A DNA stretch of 64,000 bases from Girardinichthys multiradiatus (taxonomy: Eukaryota; Chordata; Actinopteri; Cyprinodontiformes; Goodeidae), in assembly GCF_021462225.1 (NCBI RefSeq), contig NC_061795.1, forward strand, positions 3,115,001 to 3,179,000. The letters run 5' to 3'. The position numbers were made by a program, and so were the translations under genes. Shown one piece after another: positions 45,531 to 58,395 of this stretch; within the stretch, counting starts at the first letter, position 1; every line of letters starts with the position of its first letter. Under the pieces are notes generated by a model. The model saw only the letters and a program-made list of their open reading frames with translations, did not search any database and had not been told where the DNA came from.

Positions 45531-47276
45531 TCATGCTCGTCGTCTTCCGCTTTATCCGAGACCGGGTCGTGGGGGCAGCAGACTCAGCAGAGACGCCCAG
45601 ACGTCCCTCTCCCCAGACACCTCCTCCAGCTCCTCCGGGGGGAGCCCAAGGCATTCCCAGACCAGCCGAAAGACATAGTCCCCCCAGCGTGTCCTGGGTC
45701 GTCCCCTGGGCCTCCTACTGGTGGGACGTGCCTGGAACACCTCCCGAGGAATAGGAATCCGGTATAGATGCCTGAGCCACCTCAACCGGCTCCTCTCAAT
45801 GTGGAGGAGTAGCGGCTCTGCTCTGAGCCCCTCCCGGATGGCCGAGCTCCTCACCCTATTTCTAAGGGAGTGCCCGGCCACCGTACGGAGGAAGCTCAAT
45901 TCAGCCGCTTGTATCCGGGATCTCGTTCTTTCGGTCATGATCCAAAGTTCATGGCCATAGGTGAGGGTAGGAACATTGACCGACCAGTAAATCGAGAGCT
46001 TCGCTTTTCGGCTCAGCTCTCTCTTCACCACAACTGACCGGCACAGCGTCCCCATTACTGCAGCAGCCGGACCGATCCGTCTCTCGATCTCCCGCTCCAT
46101 TCTTCCCCCACTCGTGAACAAGACCCCGAGATACATAAACTCCTCCACTTGAGGCAGGAACTCCCCTCCAACCTGAAGAGGACAAGCCATCGTTTTCCGG
46201 TTGAGAACCAGGCCTTCGGACTTGGAGGAGCTGATCTTCATCCCAGCCAGTTCACACTGCGAACAGCCCCAGTATATGCTGTAGGTCTTGGCCTTGGGGG
46301 GCCAGCAGGACCACGTCATCTGTAAAAAGAAGAGACGAAATCCACTGGTCCCTAAACCAGACCCCTCTGGTCCTTGGCTGCGACAAAAAATCCTGTCCAT
46401 AAAAGTTATGAACAGGACCGGAGACGAAAATCACACTGCTTCTCCTGAAGCCTGGGTTCGACTATCGGCCAGACTCTCCTCTCAAATACCTTGGCATAGG
46501 CCTTACCAGGGAGGCTGAGGAGTGTGATCCCCCTGTAGTTGGAACACACCCTCCAGTCACCCTTCTTATGAAGGAGACCACCATCCCGGTCTGCCAGTCC
46601 AGAGGCACTGTCCCCGACTGCCACGCAATGTTGAAGAGGCATGTCAACCAGGACAGCCCCTCAGCATCCAGAGACTTGAGGTACTCAGGGTGGATCTTAT
46701 CCAACCCCCAAAGCCTTGGCACCGTGGAGCTTTTTAACCACCTCGGTGACTTCAGCCTGGGCGATGAAAGAGTCAAACCCCAGGTCCCCAGCCTCTGCTT
46801 CCACCAGGATATGCGTGACGGCAGGACTGAGCAGATGCTAGACTAGGTCCATAGAGATCGGCCCGCCGAGGCCTCCACCTTCGTCCGTTGCCCGATATTC
46901 TTTGCACCGTTCCCTCATTGTTCCCCTGCAGGTGGTGGGCCCACTGGAAGATGGCCTCGCGTCTCTAGTTCGGGCTTAGCACGGCCGGGACCCGTGAGGA
47001 GCAACCAGACCACCAGGCACTCTCCGATGAGTCCCGACCCCAGGCCTGGCTCCAGGGTGGGACCCCGGGTCTGCTGTACCGGGTGACATCACGTGTTTTG
47101 ATTGTGTGGTCTTCATGAAGGTGTCTTGAACCGCTCTTTGTCTGAGCCGTCACCCAGAGCCTGTTTGCCATGGGAGACCCTACCAGGGGCATTTAAGCGC
47201 CAGACAACATAGCCTCTGAGATCATTCGAGCACTCAAACCCCTCCACCATGTTAAGGGCGCAGTTCAAGGAGGGGA
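45531..47276 (-). pseudogene. Rex3 (RTE-clade) LINE, copy 2, with 5' leader but internal deletions
   Basis: On the minus strand it starts near 47276 with the leader (VEGFECSNDLRGYVVWRLNA; then RVSHGKQALGDGSDKERFKT), and reaches the ATDEGG/GGPISMDLV region at about 46850. It then jumps to the sequence that in copy 1 begins at position 723, so the endonuclease is lost. A second deletion near 46415-46440 removes the RT palm start (DLEEAFD to GLRQG). SLLFTDDVVLLA (FTDD in place of FADD) and the C-terminal RT remain, with frameshifts, ending LLPPRPGLG at 45552. The 3' tail is short (AAGACGACGAGCATGA). Confidence 0.88.
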
Positions 47277-47454
47277 TAGTTAAAACTATTTTCAGTGTGA
47301 TTAAGCTAATGTAAAAAAACGGTTTATTTATTTTAGTCTTTTTACATATCATTAAAACCCTTTTTTACAACAGAAGGTGTAGGTCATGGCTGAATGACTT
47401 GAAAGGTGCATTTGCCTTACACCACAAATCAACATGACATGACATTTTTTACTT
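47277..47454. other. Spacer, no feature
   Basis: AT-rich. Confidence 0.4.
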
Positions 47455-47872
47455 TTTAAACTTTATATTCAGTCAGTCAGTCATGTCAGTCAGTCATTTT
47501 CTACTGCTTATTCAATAGTGGGTCGCGGGGGAGCAGGTGCCTATCTCCAGCAGTCTATGGGCGAGAGGCAGGGTACACCCTGGACAGGTCACCAGTCCAT
47601 CACAGGGCAACAGACAAACAACCACACACATTCATTCATACACCACCACACACATTCATTCATACACATAAGGGCAATTTAGAGTGACCAATTAACCTAA
47701 CAAGCATGTCTTTGGACTGTGGGAGGAAGCCGGAGTACCCGGTGAGAACCCACACATGCACAGGGAGAACATGCAAACTCCTTGCAGAAAGACCCCAGGC
47801 TGGGAATTGAACCCAGGACCTTCTTGCTGCAAGGCAACAGTGCTACCAACTGCACCACCGTGCAGTTTATTT
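47455..47872 (-). mobile_element. tRNA-headed SINE-like repeat, near full length
   Basis: Minus strand: head CACGGTGGTGCAGTTGGTAG with box B-like GGTCCTGGGTTCAATTCC, body with 'gcatgttctccctgtgcatg' and 'ccacagtccaaagacatgc', then 'ccctgtgatggactggtgac' and 'ccagggtgtaccctgcctct', and a TGAC/ACTG simple tail (47470-47497). A duplicated ACACATTCATTCATACAC unit lies at 47622-47667. It is the best-preserved member of the family in this window. Confidence 0.75.
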
Positions 47873-48329
47873 ATATTATTTTTCAATATAAAATACAACA
47901 AAAAGAATGCAAAAAAAATTTCTCGAACTATTCTCAGAAACAACAACAAAAGAAAACACAGTTGACTGACAACTTAAGGAGACATCTGGAATGCTGATAC
48001 GACTTGTAAAATAAATGTTTCAACATAGAAGTAGAACTTTGGATCTTGTCAAACATCTGCTTTCCACTTTCAGAACTGCCTTCGTTTGTATGAACTGAGA
48101 AAGAAAGAGGAAGAAGAAAAGAGAAAATAAAAATAGGGGTGGGTGGAGGGAAGATAACTCCATATTGCACGGATGTGTGTAGGAACCGCTAAGTTAAGCA
48201 AGGTTACACATAAGAAGCCTGTATAATTTTATGAAATTTCTATGTTTTTTCATACTCACTGAATGACAACTAGGTCTCTGTAGATTTTTCATGACATTCA
48301 TTTCTACTGTATCTTAGTTTTTAGCAAGA
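47873..48329. other. No feature seen
   Basis: A-rich spacer. Confidence 0.4.
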
Positions 48330-49420
48330 CTGCAGCTTTTTGATCCAACTACCAAAAGCAGGGGGTTTGTTAGATTCCCACTTGAGAAGAATGAGTCTAC
48401 AAACCATTAATGAGGCAAACGTTATTGCTTTAGCCAGACTGACCTCTGGAGGAAAGATGCCAAAGTTGCCAACATGAGGAGAAGGTGCTAGACTTCATTT
48501 GGAGTAATGCAGGTGATGTAGGACATTGAATTGTATTAGACACTGTCTAATGCAGATAGATGAAGCAAGAATACTTTCTAAGCAGCGCTGCCAAATCTGC
48601 CTTGAAAACATTTCATTTCGATCTTTCTTCCATGCTATTCTTGTCTTTTTCCATGACAGTGGGTTAATATTCTGAATCATGACATCAATTGTTGAAATAT
48701 TACTCTTTGTATAAGGATTAGAAGGGCTGGTATGTCATCAATAACATCCTTTACTAGCAAAGATGGGGGAGAAAAATGTTTGCAGACAATTTGCAAAAAT
48801 CTAAAAAATGGTGGGTTTTTGGAATAACATATTTGCAACTTATGAAAGGACATAAGTGTACACTTGCCAAAAATGTATTTAAGAAAGATCACACCTTATT
48901 TGTGCCCGAATACTGCGTCCTTATGGGTTGGCTGAAAAAGATGAAAGTGGTGATCTTTTGCACTTCTGACAGTTTGCAGCACATTTATTGAGTAATACAA
49001 AGTGGTGTGCATGGAAATATTGCTACAGTGTTTGAATGTACAAAATGCAGAGAAATACGTAGTTTTTTTTTTTTTTTTTTTGCAAATTGTAGTTAGTCTT
49101 GCGATTGAGCTTAACATTTAGCTAACCCTGCTGGTTGTTAGACTTCATAAAGTCAATAAATCCCAAGATGATGCACTGACGGAGGTAAAGCAAACCTGTC
49201 CTAACTTCTGTTTGAACAAAAGTCGGACACCACAGAAGAAAAAAATGGTGCCCAAATGATGTTGTGGCTGGAGAGACTTAATGACTGCAAGAACTGAATT
49301 GTCCTTGTATCCCTGGGATACAGAACAAATTTCTTTATTTCTATGGAGTATGTATAGGCTTTTAAAAAAGGCTAAATAATCCAAGATTATGCTTTTCCTC
49401 ATTTGTGCTGGGTTCCAGTG
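48330..49420 (-). pseudogene. L1-clade LINE, ORF2 C-terminal fossil
   Basis: Minus-strand frames carry the C-terminal pattern of fish L1 ORF2. The clearest part is GNFGIFPPEVSLAKAITFAS followed by RLILLKWESNKPPAFGSWI (48500-48345). Upstream are IRQCLIQFNVLHHLHYSK (about 48500-48550) and HKLQICYSKNPPFFRFLQIV (48840-48780). 49145-49402 may be the segment before it. Several frameshifts and stops. The RT core is not seen. A poly-T run at 49063-49081 lies within it. Confidence 0.65.
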
Positions 49421-51004
49421 TTTTTTGTGTTAAATAGTTAAACTCTACATCTCTTACATAGCCAGTTCTTTTTTAAATTCTGCTTATCAGGATCTCCCTA
49501 AATATCACAGCCTTTCCACAGCACACAGTTAGATATGTATTGGCAGGAAATACATAGCAGTTTTATTGACGTCTAAGTTCTACTTAGGAGAATGTCCTGC
49601 TGCTTTATTATCAAGGTTTTCTGGTGGACTGAAAGGAACTTAGCCATTTTTGAATTTCATGCTGTGAAAAGTAAAAATGTCTTCTGTGAAAAATGTCAGT
49701 TATCTTAATCGATCTGGATTTTACGGAACCTTAAATCTGAATGTTTTGCAAAATTAAAGTGAGTTTTCTCAGTTTTGAAACGCTGCTGAAATACATATAA
49801 TTATGCAGAGTGATAATGAGTCCTTGGTTGTCTTTGTAAGTTTTTTTTTGATCCAGTTAAATATTTGGAACAAAATAGCATAATTCAGTTGCTGTATGTT
49901 TTCTTTAAGAGAAGTTGCGGCTGGTGTTAATAAACCCTACAGTTAGTTGTTACTAAACTCTGCTTAGCTACACCAGCACAGAAAATGATAAAATACAACT
50001 CTGAATCTAAAACAATACACAAAACTATTGGAATTATGGAGTTATGATACCACACCTAACAGTGTTTTCATACAATATTCCAAATATAACCTGTTGAGAA
50101 TTAAAATCATGTAATTTCATGCTATTAGTTTAGTTTGCATGTGAGAACATTAAACTGAGATGTAACATGAGTGAGCCTTGGGGAGAGAGTACAGATCACA
50201 GCAGGGGTCAGGGTGAAACAGAGGTTAGAAGGGTCTCGGCAGCTGCAAGGCGTAAAAGCTGGCTGTAGGGACAATAAAGTCAAATAAATGTCAACTTTTG
50301 GCCGTGGTATAGATGCCACAAGGAAGCTTGGCTGATTTACAACACCTGACGGAAAAAGGGAAGGAACAGTCAGTAAGCTTTGAAGTCAACTGTATAAAGA
50401 TGTACCTGAAACTTGTAATGACAGAGACATCTGGGTAAAGACAGCCATGCTTTGCTGAAAATCTGCAATCTCTCTCTTATGTAAATTTTCTTTTCTTTAT
50501 GTAATTTTCTTTCTTCGTGTTATTTAGTATATTCCTTTTGCATTAGAAATCATTGGAGTTATGTTCTTCTAAATTAAACTTGCGTTAATCTTAATTTCCT
50601 GCTCTTCATCTGTTCTTTCTCATGACATCCGGACTGGGAGAGGTTGAGGCCACAAGAATATCAGTGATAGCATTATTTCACCTCAACAAACCTTTCTTGA
50701 TTTCTGCTTATATTGTAAAAACTTGTAAACGTGTTTCATAATATTGTTTATTGAGACAGTCTGATAATCTGAGGCCCCTTTTTGAGCAATAATTTTGCAA
50801 ACAGTGTTTGGATTTTTCAGTCATTTTTAAAATGAGTTTTCCAGGTATTTAAAGCAAGCTTAAATCCCAAGCACAGATGAAAGAATATATAAAATTATTT
50901 ATTTCTAGTTTTTGAATGTTTTTTACTATAATGAGTAAAGGTAAAGTTAGACTTTATATATTCTAAGAATCATCCCTCTCTAGTCTGTCCTTACCAGTTA
51001 AACC
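49421..51004. other. Mostly unassigned AT-rich sequence
   Basis: 50320-50640 has T/C-rich text with 'ttaaacttgcgttaatctt' and could be an old LTR, but no ends or primer-binding site are visible. Nothing else. Confidence 0.35.
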
Positions 51005-51290
51005 CTGCTCAGAATGGTGGCTATCTCAGCTGTCCACTGGCAAGAGGCGAGATTCACCCTAGACAGGTCATAAAAAGGCCAAGACAGAAACACAGGCATC
51101 CACACACACACACACAGACCTAGGGGCAATTTAGAAACACCAATGAAACTGACATGCATGTTTTTGGAAAAACAACAAAAGTACTTGGAGAAATCCTACA
51201 CATAGGAGAGCATGGAAACTCCACACAGACAGGGCCTAGATGAGGTCTGAACCAAGAACCTTCTTGCTGTGAGGAAAAAGTAGAAGCAGC
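51005..51290 (-). mobile_element. Decayed tRNA-headed SINE-like repeat
   Basis: Same family as 47455-47872 and more decayed: 'caagaggcgagattcaccct', 'gggcaatttagaaacaccaa', and 'gaaccaagaaccttcttgct' at the head side. A (CA)n run sits at 51101-51116. Confidence 0.6.
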
Positions 51291-51369
51291 ACTGATTGTT
51301 TCTCCTTGGACAGACCTACGGTACCTTGAACATTTTGGTGACGTTTCAGCCACAAACATCAACATTTAG

Positions 51370-52505
51370 GTGTGGAATAACCTTTTTAAAATTGTGGTAT
51401 GCATTAATACTCAGCCTCCTTTACGTTGATACCCCTAAATAACATTTAAAGCAAACAGCTGCCCTCAAAACGCCAGTAATTAGTAGTCCAGTGGTGTGGA
51501 ATTTAATTTCAATATACATCCAGCTGTTCTATGAAGGCCATGTTTAGTAGAGAACATTAGTTAACAAACAGTATTATAAAAACCAAGTAACACACCCTAA
51601 TGCAAAAATGGAAAGACTATGGCACAACAGCAAACCTACCAAGATATGGGCATCTACCTGAACTGACAGGAGGAGCAATGAGAGCATTAATCAGAGAGGC
51701 AGCCAAGAGGCGCATGGTAACTCTGGAGGTGGTGCAGAGATCCACAGCTCAGGTGGGAGAATCTTTTTACAAAATGTTTATTTTTTATGGAGGCCTTCAT
51801 GGAAGACTGACAAGAATGAAGCTGTGGTTGAAAGAAATGCATAAGAAGTCCTATTTACAGTTTGGCACAAATTATGTATCGGACTGCAAACATCCAATGG
51901 AAGGTGCTTTGGTAAGGAAAGACCAGAAATGCTATGCGTGATGGGAAACTAATACTGCATGTTGCCCTTGACATCCCCACTGTGAAACATAATGGTGGCA
52001 GCATAATACTGCGGGATGGTTTTTCTTCTGCAGGGACGCTGAAGCTAATCAGAGTTGATCAGAGTTGATCAGGACAATCCTGACAGAAAACCTGTTGGAG
52101 GCTACTAAAGACCTAATGTACAATGTTCACCTTCCAGTAGGACAACAACCTTGAATACCCAGCCAGCGCCACAGTAGAATGATTTAGATCAAGCATATTC
52201 ATGTGTTAAAATTGCCCATTCAAAGTCAAGACCCTAATGAAATTGGGAATCTGTGGGACTACTTGGAGATTGTTGTTTACAGATGCTCTCCATCCAGTCA
52301 GCAAGAGCTTGAGCTGACCTGGGCAAATACATTCAGTGTCCAGATGTGGTAGGAACATACCTCTCAATGCTTGCAACTGTAACTACATCTGTATATAAAA
52401 GGGGGTTGTTATTGACATGGAGGGGTGAAGTAAAATGCATGCCACACTGTTCAGATTTTGCTTGTAACACAGTTTGAAAATCGCATAATTTTCCTTCTGT
52501 TTTAA
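51370..52505 (+). mobile_element. Tc1 family F fossil
   Basis: Plus-strand transposase remnant. 51600-51941 is open for 113 codons with QKWKDYGTTANLPRYGHLPE and RALIREAAKRRMVTLEVVQR, the DNA-binding half. Later pieces at 51975-52320 ('catccccactgtgaaacata', 'ccttccagtaggacaacaac') include the decayed catalytic half. The right end is cut by the SINE at 52506. Stops and shifts are throughout. Confidence 0.75.
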
Positions 52506-52800
52506 TTTATGGGATGCATGGCAGTGCATTGTTGCCTTGCAGAAAGGAGGTTCTGAGTTAGAATCCCAGCCTGAGGTATTTCTACATAACGTTTGCATGT
52601 TTCCCCCCCAATGCATGTGTTTCCAGGTACTCTGGCTTCATCCCACAGTCCAAAAATTATAACTGTTTCTTAAGTGTGGTTAATGCAGCCAATGGGCCTC
52701 TTGCTCATTGACTGCTGGAGGTAGGCACCAGCGCCCACGCGACCCTGCAAGCGTAAGTGGATATAGACAATAGATGGACAGATGGATATAAAATTATGCA
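52506..52800 (+). mobile_element. tRNA-headed SINE-like repeat, plus-strand copy
   Basis: 'gcattgttgccttgcagaaa' and 'ggttctgagttagaatccca' form the head, 'actctggcttcatcccacag' the body, and 'cgcgaccctgcaagcgtaag' with a GATGGA tail the end. It is inserted at the end of the Tc1 fossil. Confidence 0.6.
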
Positions 52801-53790
52801 CTATTTTCTGTTCCCAAAAAATTACATTGAAGTTTGAAAATGTAAAATAACATGTTAGTACATATAAACACAAGTGTTTCTTATAGAGATACCCCTATCA
52901 CAAAATGTTTTGGATATATAGGAAATAAAAGCTTTAAATGTGTTGGACATTATGCTGAAGTGTGAGCACTGATATACTGAATGCTATTTACACAAGTTAA
53001 ACACCTACTCACCGCATCAAACTTTATGTGCTTTTTCAAAGTCTAAACACCTGTAGCAGATAAACAGCCTTACCAATAACACTGCTGTTGTTGTCTGACA
53101 GGGCACCTCAAGAGAAAATATGACCCCACCTTTGGCAAATACACAGAGCATGAGGCTTAAAGCAATACAGTATCCCTCAAGCATTATCCTCACACCTTGA
53201 TTAAGTATGCAGTAAGAAAAAGCAGAAGGCATATGAATATTGACATAAATAATGTATGATTTTTGCTTTTAGCTACAGCAGGATGTGAGTTATGTAGGTT
53301 GTGAGTAAAAAAAAAAAACTTTAATAGCCATTATTCTCCTTTTTTATTATGAAAATGTAGATCATAGCTACTGTTATCAACACATTTAACAGTGAGGTAA
53401 AACATTTCCAGGCAAAGACAGGAGGACAACATTTCTGATTTAAGGTCATGTAAACAGTGTTTCTGCTCTCTGCCAGGCATTCAAACCAACATTCAAGACT
53501 TGACACAAATTCAATATGTTGTGCTCCCTTGAGCTCACTCGAACAAAGCCAAATCAGTCAGTGTTCCTTCATTTTAATCTAATTTCATTTGAAATACATT
53601 ACTCACAATACAACATTTTGAAATTATAGGTGTAAAAAACTATATGCCATCTTACAATACAATACCAGTCAGAGAACAAAAGGAAAGCAAAATAGACACA
53701 GGAACAACTTCTCAACACTTGCCTCATTTGACAAAACGTGGTATGGGTACCTGCTGTAAGAAGTGGAATCTGTAGGCCTCTAAACACATC
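52801..53790. other. No feature seen
   Basis: AT-rich. The ORFs here have no motif. Confidence 0.45.
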
Positions 53791-54807
53791 ACTGGTCAGA
53801 AGTTCACATACACTCATACATATTTAATAAATTAAAATATGCGTTCTGATGAGGCTTGTTTGTCAGATTAAAAGTACCTTCTGAAAATAACAACCTTTAA
53901 GCAGGTATTAAACATACTTCTTCATTGAGCTCACATTTCTGTATTCACATTTCTCTGTTTTATTGGTCTGATATAATATTCTAATATTAAATGTGCTTTC
54001 ATTAGCTGTAAGTGGAAAATTATGATGACAACAAACAGCTTAAATTAATAAAAGAGTGCAAACATCTAAATTTATTCTAGATTTTCTGTCATCAACATGA
54101 ATTGAAAATTATGCAGACAAGCTCAAATATATAAATACAACCCCACTGATATTTGGTTAAATCTCCCTTGAGTCAACACGCTTTCTGCAGACATCAACAA
54201 GCTTACGGCATGACTGGTTGGATATTTGACCAACCAGGACTGATGTCAGAGCCATTCCAAAAGCTTCATATTAGCCTGATTTATTTTAAAATCATTTTTA
54301 ATGTGTCATTGGAATTATTGTCCTGTTGGAAAATCCAATTATGTCCAAGTTTTTACCATCTAGCTCTGATGAACTCACTTCGCTGTAAGCAGTAACACTG
54401 GTTTCAATGGTGTCCATTTCATTATTTCAAACAAAAATTAAAACTGGTTTTGAAACGGATAAAGGAGGCAAACATTAATCTTCTGGAATGGCCTTCCCCA
54501 AATTTTCCACCTCCTTGATATATGATTTATGACCTGTGGTGAAAAAGATTAATCCACGCCAGTAATCGAAGCAGTGTAACTTTATTTGTATATCTGAGAC
54601 TGTGTGTTTAGGTTTCAAGCTTAGTAGATTTGAGGAAATCCACATCAAATTCAAGTTTATGGACCCATTTCTTGTGCTTAAAATTCACAAGTTATAGTTT
54701 GCATCATTATTGCAGAATGAAAAGATAATGGTTCAAATGCATTGTCCCAATTTCTCTTAGACAATGATGCCAATGATGAGGGGATGTAAACATCTGACGG
54801 CCCTGTA
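53791..54807. mobile_element. Non-autonomous or decayed Tc1-like element, second family
   Basis: The outer ends are inverted and similar: GGTCAGAAGTTCACATAC at left, and at right (reverse complement) GGCCGTCAGATGTTTACATC. About 1 kb apart, with no transposase frame between. The text ('aagttcacatacactcat') belongs to the Sleeping Beauty-like style of Tc1 ends. Confidence 0.55.
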
Positions 54808-55825
54808 CAAACCCAAAAGCAGAAGCTGGATGCTAAATTATAAAGTATAACATATGAAAGGGAGCTATTTTATCCACTAAAATGCTTTTAGCTCATGCAC
54901 TTTGAACATGCTCCACTGGAAGACAGATAACATATCATATAACTCAGAACCAGACACCACTCATCACATCAATCAGCTTTTAGGGCTGGTCCTTCACAGG
55001 GAGATCTCAACCAGCTGGGATATATATTTAAAGGTCCTGCCCTCCTCTCGCAGAGGTCTGTTGATGCAGTTTAATTCCTAAAAATCATGAACAATTTTAA
55101 AATGTACAGCTGATTCGTGCACACAGGAGGCTCTGTACAGACGGAGCTTTCCAAAGATGCTGCCAGTAGCAGAGAGTGCTGTACACAGCAGTTCGCTGAC
55201 ATGCACTTGAGGAATTTATGCAGCTATCATTATCCCCAAGATGTAAATCTGTGTATAATTCTGCAGCATGCAGCTACTTTTCGTTGGCATCCTAACTCAA
55301 GATGGCAGTTTTTCTTTCTGAAATATCCGCTTTGCAACAGAGATGTTGTGCTTGGACATAAGGCGCATGAATGCTTTTTATTTCCACGTACACGACAACT
55401 ACGGTAACTGGCCTGCAGTGAGGGGGTGGGGGTGGAGGGTGGGGGGTATTGGGGGGGAGTAAGGATTTTGAGGCAGTGGTTCAAGTCAATTTGCAAAAGG
55501 TCTCAATCGGAAATCCCAGAGTGACATCTTGAGAGAAAACATGGAACAGGTGGCCATTGCAGCAGTGGAACAAGACCTGCAATACGGTCACAACTTGTTT
55601 AGAGTTGAATTGTTTACAGTGCGTGCTCCAGAAGAATCCCGGTGTCATGTAAAACATTTGCCGCTTTATTGCATCAAGTAATTTCAGTGTAGAAGCTAAT
55701 CCATCATTAAACATTCCCTAAGAATGAGCTATAGCTTTACAAACAGGGAAAATGTTCCGGTTACTATGGAGGCGCTGTCCGGAAATTAGGCCGTGATGAG
55801 TTGCAGTGCTGTTTAAATGTATTTA
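54808..55825. other. No gene; contains a G-rich tract
   Basis: 55423-55460 holds G-runs of 5, 5, 3, 6 and 7 separated by short spacers, enough for a G-quadruplex on the plus strand. ORFs (55117-55407 and others) have no domain. Confidence 0.45.
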
Positions 55826-58395
55826 CCAGCCTTAAAGATTTTTTTCATCATGTTACAGAATCTAACTTGAATGTATTTTATTGTGAACACAAAGTAGCAC
55901 ATAACTGTGAAGCTGAAGGAAAATTATGGTTTTAAAATTTCTTGCTATAGAAATTTCAAAAAGGATATACATATATATTCAGCACCCTTGGTAAAACCGC
56001 ATTTTGTAAAATGAAAAAAGTCTTTGCACATCTAGAGACTGACATTTCTGTCCATTTTTCTCTTCCATTTATGTCAAGCTCCATCTGATTGGATGAAGAT
56101 TGTCTGTAAAAATATATTTTAAAGTCTTACCATAGACTCTCAGTTGGATTTAGGTCTGGCCTGTGTCTGGACCATTCTAACACAAGAATGTGTGATAATC
56201 TGAACCATTCCATAGTAGCTTTGTCAGTGTGTTTATGCTGAAAGACGAATCTCCGCCACACTCTAAAGTACTTTCTAGCCTCCAACAAGTTTTATTCTGT
56301 GTTTATTCTGTATTTAGATCCATCCATATTTCCGTCAACTCCAGATGTTTCCACCGCTGGATCGATGGCAGTTTTCTGGAGTTTTTCTCCTCCATGCATT
56401 TCCACCTTTAGGAATTGGATCCAAATAAGAAAAAGCAGGTAGAAATTTAACGGAGAAAACTGTCCTCATTTTTAGTTTCAGGATGAATCCTGAAGCAAGT
56501 ATTGTTATGGTAGGGTGCTAAAACCTAAATATTTATGTTATGTTTCAGATGCCTCCCAGATAAACCCACTGTCCTGCTCTTATTTTCAGTTAACTTTAAA
56601 TGATACATCATAATTTCCATCACAATTTAATTTCCTTTTGGGATTAATAAAGTATTTTTGAATTTGAATAATCGCTATTTCTTCTTAAAATCCAGCTACT
56701 TATGTTGAATATCTGGGGTTTAGACCATTATCAATCAAATTCATTGATAAATGTAGCTAACCTTTATAAAAATATAAATTTAAATTGGTTAAATCAAACA
56801 TGGACCTGAGCTGGAGGCTGAGGGATAAACACCTCATCAAACCAATTTTTTTGAGATTTAAAACAGCAAAGTTGGAATATTGTATTTATTTATTTAGTTT
56901 ATGTTCCGTGTTTATGTTTTTATGTTACAAAAAGCAGAGACGCTGCAGCAGCAGTTGCATGCCAGTGCTCTGCTCCACAGGTAAGGAAACACCAAAGTCT
57001 GTGTCAGAAAAAATTATTTTAAGTTCATCGTCACATTTAGGGTCTGGAGTTACTCCCCACAGGTTATAAAGTGTAGTTGCTGTGGCAGAATCTTCAGTTA
57101 TGGTTACTGGTGAAAATCACAGCTTTTATTTTCAAAACAGGAACTGTTTTCCTTTCTTTCCTAAAAACACACAGTAGCCAGGATCAACACTGTTCATTAA
57201 AAATGTATTCTTTTGAAACATTTACAAAGTTTGCTTTTTTCCATAACTGCTATGAAACCATCTGAGATTAATTCTGTATTGGCCTGATTTCACTATTTTT
57301 AATCAAATTCGGGACTCTGCTATAATGGTGGCTAGAGATCTGTATCCCTACACAGTCCTACAGTAGTAGGACCTGCTCATCATGAGAGGACATAATCTAC
57401 ATAAACAAAATGGTTTTGGATCAGAGAGTCAAAACTTATACAAGAAATGGACTAGGTGGATATAAACATTTTTGAAACGTGCCTTCAGGCTATTTTCCCT
57501 GTCACTGCTAAAGGAAAGCTTCCATTCATCATGATGCTCTCACTGCCATGTTTCACCGTGCGGAAGATGGGTTTGGAGTGTGATGTAGGCTATACATCTG
57601 TTACCTTCACAGCCTGTCAAAAACTGCATGTGGAACCGTTTTAAGGTTTTCTTTTAAAAATGCTTTTCTTTCTGCTACTCCTCCATATTAGCTAGACTTG
57701 TCCAGACTTGTCCTGTCAACAGACTCTCACCTGAGCTGTGGGACTCTACGGTTCTTCCAGAGTTACAATGGGTCTCTTGACTTTTTATCCCGATGAATAC
57801 TCTCCTTGCCCTGCCAGTGTAAGGGGGTGGGGGGGGGCATGTCTTGGTAGAGTCTGCAGCAGCGCCACACTCTTTGTTTTCGGAGGATGGATTGAACAGT
57901 GCTCAGTGAGATGTTCGAAGTTTTGGATCTTGGTTTTTTTACTCAAACTATGTTTCAAACTGCATCCCTGACCAAACTGGTGCATTTCTTGGCCTTCATG
58001 ATGCTATTTGTTCAGCAAGGTCCTCTTACCAGCCTTTGAGGCCTTCGCCAAACAGTTGCAATTATAGAGAGGTGGACTTTATTTACTAAATAGGTGCCTT
58101 TTGCTGGATTTTATTTAGGGACATTAAAGTAAAGAGGGTGAATAGAAAGGCACACCACAATTTTCAGATTTTTATTTGTTCAACATTTTTGGAAATCATG
58201 CTACGTCAACTTTGTGTTAGTCACCACTGCCACAGTAATTGCCTGCCGAATTCTGGCCAGCTGCACGATATTACCATCCAGATTTAGAACACGACCTCTA
58301 TGTCAAAATTCCAAAAAACTACACTGAAGTTTGTGGTTGTAACATGAGAAAATGTGAAGAAGGTCAAGGGGTATAAATACTTATTTCCTGCACAT
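55826..58395 (-). mobile_element. Tc1 family F fossil, interrupted
   Basis: Minus-strand fossil. The end repeat and C-terminal part are at 55826-56410 ('gcctgtgtctggaccattct'), and the N-terminal part and other end at 57480-58395 ('ggattgaacagtgctcagtg', 'gtggttgtaacatgagaaaa'). Between them is at least one later insertion, ending in a Rex1 tail. No frame survives. Confidence 0.7.
56600..56670 (+). mobile_element. Rex1 3'-tail fragment
   Basis: TTAATTTCCTTTTGGGATTA, then AATAAAGTATTTTTGAATTT, matches the Rex1 terminus at 25930-25970. It is a strongly 5'-truncated copy inside the Tc1 fossil; its upstream border is not clear. Confidence 0.75.

Noticed and set aside
50320..50640. Possible solo LTR
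   Set aside because: Only T/C-rich texture and a TTAAACTTG phrase; no inverted ends, polyadenylation signal order or primer site.
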